NCBI GenBank assembly: GCA_002347565.1
Contig: DDXR01000057.1
Location: forward strand, 1-28,568
From: a bacterium UBP2_UBA2255
GTDB taxonomy: Bacteria > Edwardsbacteria > AC1 > EtOH8
DNA length: 28,568 nucleotides
Direction: 5' to 3'
Part shown: positions 25,672-28,568 of the stretch, in pieces
How positions within the stretch are numbered: the first letter of the stretch is position 1
How the letters are laid out: every line of letters begins with the position of its first letter
Notes under the pieces: generated by a model
The model's database searches: none
What the model saw: the letters and a program-made list of their open reading frames with translations, nothing else
What the model was told of the DNA's origin: nothing
Position numbers and translations under genes: made by a program

Positions 25672-25831
25672 TTTTACTCAAGGCTTCATATTGGCTGCGT
25701 AAAAACTCAATGGCATCCAGGCGTTCCTGCGGCGTCTTGCCGGCCCAGAACCGGTGATCCGTGCCTTGTTCCCGGATCGTCGTTTTTCGTATCGTTGTTT
25801 TGTCCATCGTTGTTGTTGCCGATGAGATCAT
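25616..25831 (-). CDS. Small protein paired with the nucleotidyltransferase
   Basis: About 71 residues. The C-terminal half (FWAGKTPQERLDAIEFLRSQ, then YEALSKNVPQRFQRVYRVTE) is of a type regularly encoded just upstream of DUF6036-like nucleotidyltransferases. It may be a partner or antitoxin, but no function is proved. The ATG at 25831 has GGAG just upstream and overlaps the HcnB-like stop in ATGA; an ATG at 25807 lacks a ribosome binding site. The N-terminus has a short repeated KTTIRKTTIRE. The gene overlaps the start of the nucleotidyltransferase, so the two are probably co-translated. Confidence 0.65.
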   Translation of the reverse strand: MISSATTTMDKTTIRKTTIREQGTDHRFWAGKTPQERLDAIEFLRSQYEALSKNVPQRFQRVYRVTERRGR

Positions 25832-26913
25832 GATCTCCGGCACTCCGCCAGCCTGCACTTGCCTTCCCTGGCCTTCTGACCGAACGGCCCGGCCCGCAGG
25901 CCCGCCAGCCTGCACTGTACGTCATCAATTCGGCATTTTAAATTTGGGGTTTGGCCATTGATGAACTGTGCCGCGCCCAGCCCCGCCAGCTCGCCCTCCA
26001 GCATCGCGGTCGAGGCCTCCTCGATCCCGGTCACATCGCCGGCCGTGAACACGCCCGGCACCGTGGTCATCATCAGCTCGTCGTGCCAGGCCACGTGGCC
26101 GCCCAGCTCGGGCACGAAGTACATCTCGCAGCCGGCCTGCCACAGCGCCTCGGTCAGCGGCGCCAATCCGACGGCGAGGCATATCGTGTCGCAGTCGATC
26201 TCGCGCTCGGAGCCCGGCACCGGCTGCCACTTGTCGTCGATCCGCGCGATGGTCGCGCCGGTCACTTCCTCTTTCCCGTGCGCTTCGAGGATCGTGTGCC
26301 TGGTCAGCACCGGCACGCCGGCACGCTGGATTTTCGACGCATGCACCAGGTATCCGCCGATCGATGGCAGGCCCTCGATGATGGCCTTCACCGGCACGCC
26401 GGCCTGCAGCAATTGGTAGGAGACGATCAGCCCGATGTTGCCCGAGCCCACCATCAGCACGGACTTGCCGGGCCGGATGCCGTGGACGTTCATCAGGGTC
26501 TGCACCGCGCCGGCGCCGTAGACGCCCGGCAGGTCGTTGCCCGGGAACGGCACGAAATTCTCCGAGGCGCCGGTGGCCACCAGCAGCGACTTCGGTTTCA
26601 GCCCGTGCACCTTGCCGGCCTTCACGACTGCCACCGTGCCGTCCGGGTAGTAGCCGACGCAGGAGGCGTTGCTCCAGACCTCGACGCCGCGTGCGGCGAT
26701 CTCCTTCTCCAGTTCGATGCCGATCTCGTAGCCCCGGTCGCCGGCCCGCTCGGCCTTGGAGCCGAAGAACATGTGGGTCTGCTTCACCAGCTGGCCGCCC
26801 AGCCGTTCGTTCTCGTCGACGACCAGCGGCTTGAGGCCGAACTCGGAGGCCGACAGCGCGGCCATCAGCCCGGCCGGCCCGCCGCCGACGATCAGCAGGT
26901 CGATATCATTCAC
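25828..26913 (-). CDS. HcnB/PdhA-like NAD(P)/FAD-dependent oxidoreductase subunit
   Basis: About 361 residues with two dinucleotide-binding folds: DLLIVGGGPAGLMAALSASE at the N-terminus and VLMVGSGNIGLIVSYQL in the middle, plus VFTAGDVTGIEEA near the end, which binds FAD. It resembles the alpha subunit of hydrogen cyanide synthase, opine/proline dehydrogenase and sarcosine-oxidase-like complexes, which transfers electrons from the amine oxidised by the SoxB-like subunit. The GTG at 26913 is preferred over the GTG at 26925, which overlaps the GAGGAG ribosome binding site. After QFING the last 39 or so residues do not look like the family; they are translated from the 57-bp-period repeat. Confidence 0.87.
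   Translation of the reverse strand: MNDIDLLIVGGGPAGLMAALSASEFGLKPLVVDENERLGGQLVKQTHMFFGSKAERAGDRGYEIGIELEKEIAARGVEVWSNASCVGYYPDGTVAVVKAGKVHGLKPKSLLVATGASENFVPFPGNDLPGVYGAGAVQTLMNVHGIRPGKSVLMVGSGNIGLIVSYQLLQAGVPVKAIIEGLPSIGGYLVHASKIQRAGVPVLTRHTILEAHGKEEVTGATIARIDDKWQPVPGSEREIDCDTICLAVGLAPLTEALWQAGCEMYFVPELGGHVAWHDELMMTTVPGVFTAGDVTGIEEASTAMLEGELAGLGAAQFINGQTPNLKCRIDDVQCRLAGLRAGPFGQKAREGKCRLAECRRS
25840..25920. repeat. 57-bp-period repeat, copy 2 (inside the HcnB-like C-terminus)
   Basis: Here CCGCCAGCCTGCACT occurs twice, about 57 bp apart (near 25846 and 25903). In the HcnB frame this gives a 19-residue unit, CRLAGLRAGPFGQKAREGK, followed by a second CRLAE. A diverged copy is at 25166-25241. 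A multiple-of-three period lets the repeat be read through without a stop. Together the two copies bracket the nucleotidyltransferase pair. Confidence 0.75.
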
Positions 26914-26930
26914 GCGCTGACACACTCCTC

Positions 26931-27011
26931 GTCATTCCCGCGAAACTTGTCCCCGCGAAAGCGGGGAGCGGGAATCCAGGTTCCCTGGATGCCCGCCTGC
27001 GCGGGCATGAC
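26931..27011. repeat. GTCATTCC-type interspersed inverted repeat, copy 3
   Basis: Begins GTCATTCCCGCGAAACTTGT, contains a GC hairpin (CCCCGCGAAAGCGGGG) and a central CCAGGTTCCCTGG, and ends with GCCTGCGCGGGCATGAC. It is the longest copy because one hairpin is nested in the left arm. It lies between the HcnA-like stop and the HcnB-like ribosome binding site. Confidence 0.8.
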
Positions 27012-27025
27012 GCCGGGATGGCGCG

Positions 27026-27340
27026 TCATTGCGCCTTCAGCCTCCCCCGCCCTGCCTGCCGCCGCACCTGCATGCCTTCCCTGACCGGCGTGATGCAGGA
27101 GAAGACGTTGGGCACGCCGTCCACCTCCATCAGGCAGGACGAGCACTTGCCGATGGCGCAGAAGAAGCCGCGGGGCCGGCCCAGCTTGGGGCTGTGGCGC
27201 AGCACCTTGATCCCGGCGGCGTGCAGGGCCGCGGCGATCGGCTCGCCCTCGTACCCCTCGACGGGTTCTCCCTCGAAGAGGAAGGTGATCTTCCTCCCCT
27301 TGGCGAATTCCAGTATCGGATGAGAATCTATACGAAGCAT
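27026..27340 (-). CDS. HcnA/PdhF-like [2Fe-2S] ferredoxin subunit
   Basis: This 104-residue protein has a beta-grasp plant-type ferredoxin fold with cluster ligands Cys61, Cys66, Cys69 and Cys82 (FFCAIGKCSSCLMEV and VFSC). The preceding EGYEGEPIAAALHAAGIKVL is the usual helix and strand. This subunit is the N-terminal domain of sarcosine oxidase alpha and a separate gene in HcnABC- and proline-dehydrogenase-type complexes. It is directly upstream of the HcnB-like gene in transcription order, separated by a repeat. The last 20 residues (VREGMQVRRQAGR onward) are basic. No ribosome binding site is evident. Confidence 0.88.
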   Translation of the reverse strand: MLRIDSHPILEFAKGRKITFLFEGEPVEGYEGEPIAAALHAAGIKVLRHSPKLGRPRGFFCAIGKCSSCLMEVDGVPNVFSCITPVREGMQVRRQAGRGRLKAQ

Positions 27341-27401
27341 GGTTTGAAAACCACAGAGAACACAGAGAAATTATCATCAACAGTAATCAACCCTAGACAT
27401 T

Positions 27402-27492
27402 GTCATCCTGAGAATTCTTCCGTGCTATACAAATTGAAGGGCGACAATGTCATCTTTCAATACGCAAGGCAGGTGGGGAATCTCAAGATGAC
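27402..27492. repeat. GTCATCCTGAG-type inverted repeat, MITE-like
   Basis: The left end GTCATCCTGAGAATTCTT (27402-27419) is matched by the complement of GGGGAATCTCAAGATGAC (27475-27492), with about four mismatches in 18. The 91-bp element lies between the agmatinase stop and the HcnA-like gene. Just left of it, ACCACAGAGAACACAGAGAA (27350-27369) is another common intergenic motif. The region 27341-27504 has no gene. The stem could also help end the agmatinase transcript. Confidence 0.65.
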
Positions 27493-27504
27493 ATATGCGC
27501 TGAG

Positions 27505-28365
27505 CTATTTGAACTTGTAGCTCAGCACCTTGAACACCAGCTTGGCCGCCAGGAAGTCCGGGGCGCGGTTCGTCTTGTTCGGGCAGAGCTCCACCACGTC
27601 CAGGCCCACCACGTTCCGCCGGGCGCAGGCCTCGCGCAGCAGGTCCGTCACCTGGTACCAGTCCAGCCCGCCGGGCTCGGGCGTGCCGGTCGACGGCATC
27701 AGCCCGCTGTCGAACACGTCCAGGTCGACGGTGACGTAGACGTCCTTGGTCAGCAGCCGCACGGCCTTGAGCACCCAATCGGGGTCGCGCCGCAGCCGGT
27801 GGGCGTAGAACATCCGCTTGGGATCGACCGACGGCAGTTCCGATGCGTCCATGCTGCGGATGCCGACCGACACCACGCGGCCGTCCACGGTCTGCTGCGC
27901 CCGGGCCATGACGCAGGCGTGGTTGAAGCGGCTGCCCTCGTAGCGGTCGCGGCGGTCGCTGTGGGCGTCCAGGTGCAGCACCGAAAGGCCCGGGTAGCGC
28001 GCGGCATGGGCCTCGATCGCGCCCGCCGACACCGAGTGCTCGCCGCCCAGCAGCACCATGAACTTGCCGTCGTCGAACAGCCGCGCGGTCCGCGCGCGCA
28101 CGGCGCGCACCATCGCCTCCGGCGTGGCCGCCCTGACGGGCGCCAGCGTGGCGATGCCGTGGCGGTGGGCCTCGACGCCGGTCTCGCAGTCGTACCATTC
28201 GACCTGCCGCGACGCGGCGATCAGCGCGGCCGGGCCCTTGTCGGCGCCCTTGCCCCAGGTGCTGGTCTTGTCGAACGGCACCGGCAGCACCGCGATCCTG
28301 GCGGTGCGGTAATCGCAAAAACGCCTCGGCAGTCCGCCGAAGTTGTCCGGCACGGCATGGCTCAT
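27505..28365 (-). CDS. speB: Agmatinase (ureohydrolase family)
   Basis: This 286-residue ureohydrolase carries the binuclear manganese motifs GGEHSVS, LDAHSDRRDRYEGSRFNHA and VDLDVFDSG, plus the late VVELCPNKT. The pattern SDRRDRYEGSRFNHAC fits agmatinase, which hydrolyses agmatine to putrescine and urea, better than arginase or formiminoglutamase. The next gene upstream encodes pyruvoyl-dependent arginine decarboxylase, which makes agmatine, strongly supporting this assignment. It acts in the cytoplasm. The start at 28365 lies 22 nt after that gene's stop. Confidence 0.93.
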   Translation of the reverse strand: MSHAVPDNFGGLPRRFCDYRTARIAVLPVPFDKTSTWGKGADKGPAALIAASRQVEWYDCETGVEAHRHGIATLAPVRAATPEAMVRAVRARTARLFDDGKFMVLLGGEHSVSAGAIEAHAARYPGLSVLHLDAHSDRRDRYEGSRFNHACVMARAQQTVDGRVVSVGIRSMDASELPSVDPKRMFYAHRLRRDPDWVLKAVRLLTKDVYVTVDLDVFDSGLMPSTGTPEPGGLDWYQVTDLLREACARRNVVGLDVVELCPNKTNRAPDFLAAKLVFKVLSYKFK

Positions 28366-28387
28366 GAAAACTGATCCGTCGCGGCGG

Positions 28388-28568
28388 TCACAGGATGAAG
28401 ATGGCCGCGGCGATGACGGTGGTCCACAGGCCGTTCTTGTTGCCCTCGGCCGACTGCACGCAGTTGGTGGTGCGGAAGATGTGCCCCGACGCCTTGTACA
28501 CCTGCTTGCGCTCGTCCCACGCCAGGTTGGGGTCCAGCGGGATCCCCAGGGTGGTGGCCAGCATCGTC
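28388..28568 (-). CDS. pdaD: Pyruvoyl-dependent arginine decarboxylase (C-terminal fragment)
   Basis: Only the last 59 or so codons are in the window, and the gene runs off the right edge. The translation shows ATTLGIPLDPNLAWDERKQV, then YKASGHIFRTTN, and ends with SAEGNKNGLWTTVIAAAIFI, the characteristic C-terminus of PvlArgDC. The enzyme decarboxylates arginine to agmatine after self-cleavage to form a pyruvoyl group; the self-cleavage site lies outside the window. With agmatinase downstream it forms a two-step arginine-to-putrescine route. Confidence 0.88.
   Translation of the reverse strand, partial: TMLATTLGIPLDPNLAWDERKQVYKASGHIFRTTNCVQSAEGNKNGLWTTVIAAAIFIL

Noticed and set aside
25166..25920. 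CRISPR array
   Set aside because: Only two loci with about 1.3 units each are present, without regular spacers, and no cas gene is in the window.

Overview
The window is a bacterial chromosome segment, mostly GC-rich, with every confident gene on the minus strand. No rRNA, tRNA or other phylogenetic marker is present, so the lineage cannot be named. The housekeeping genes (HU-like protein, FmdB-type zinc ribbon, Lon, Hsp20, SAM hydrolase, pyruvoyl arginine decarboxylase plus agmatinase) and several families of short intergenic inverted repeats suggest an environmental, possibly uncultivated bacterium. One block (about 22170-25165) is strikingly AT-rich and looks recently acquired.

Layout from low to high coordinates (transcription runs the other way): start of an HU/IHF-like gene and an FmdB-type zinc-ribbon gene with a near-consensus promoter (1-400); a proteostasis group of SAM hydrolase, Hsp20, Lon and a degenerate GT9-like protein (470-5198); a carbohydrate pair of GH130-like protein and GT4 fusion protein (5265-9363); a ferritin-like protein, a SoxB-like flavoprotein and a BFD-like [2Fe-2S] protein (9420-11459); three tandem diverged copies of a four-gene membrane-protein module (11527-21496); a 4Fe-4S ferredoxin (21664-22161); an AT-rich, defence-like island with a zinc ribbon, a TIR protein and a frameshifted AAA ATPase (22197-25065); a nucleotidyltransferase plus small partner flanked by copies of a repeat with a 57-bp period (25166-25920); HcnB-like and HcnA-like oxidoreductase subunits (25828-27340); and agmatinase followed by the C-terminus of pyruvoyl-dependent arginine decarboxylase (27505-28568).

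The most unusual feature is the twelve-gene array at 11527-21496. Each module encodes, in transcription order, an exported/membrane protein with an fn3 domain and a conserved alpha/beta domain (called M4 here), a polytopic protein (M3), a protein with a soluble domain between two membrane helices (M2), and a second polytopic protein (M1). Gene order, start-stop overlaps and family motifs are kept in all three modules, although the proteins have diverged strongly. This suggests three related but specialised membrane complexes, or one complex with three paralogous sets of subunits. I know of no function for these families.

The array and the AT-rich island both lie inside what looks like one amino-acid-oxidising flavoenzyme operon. 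Its five expected parts (HcnA-like, HcnB-like, 4Fe-4S ferredoxin, BFD-like and SoxB-like) are all present on the same strand but split into three pieces. Arginine decarboxylase and agmatinase at the right end would make putrescine from arginine.
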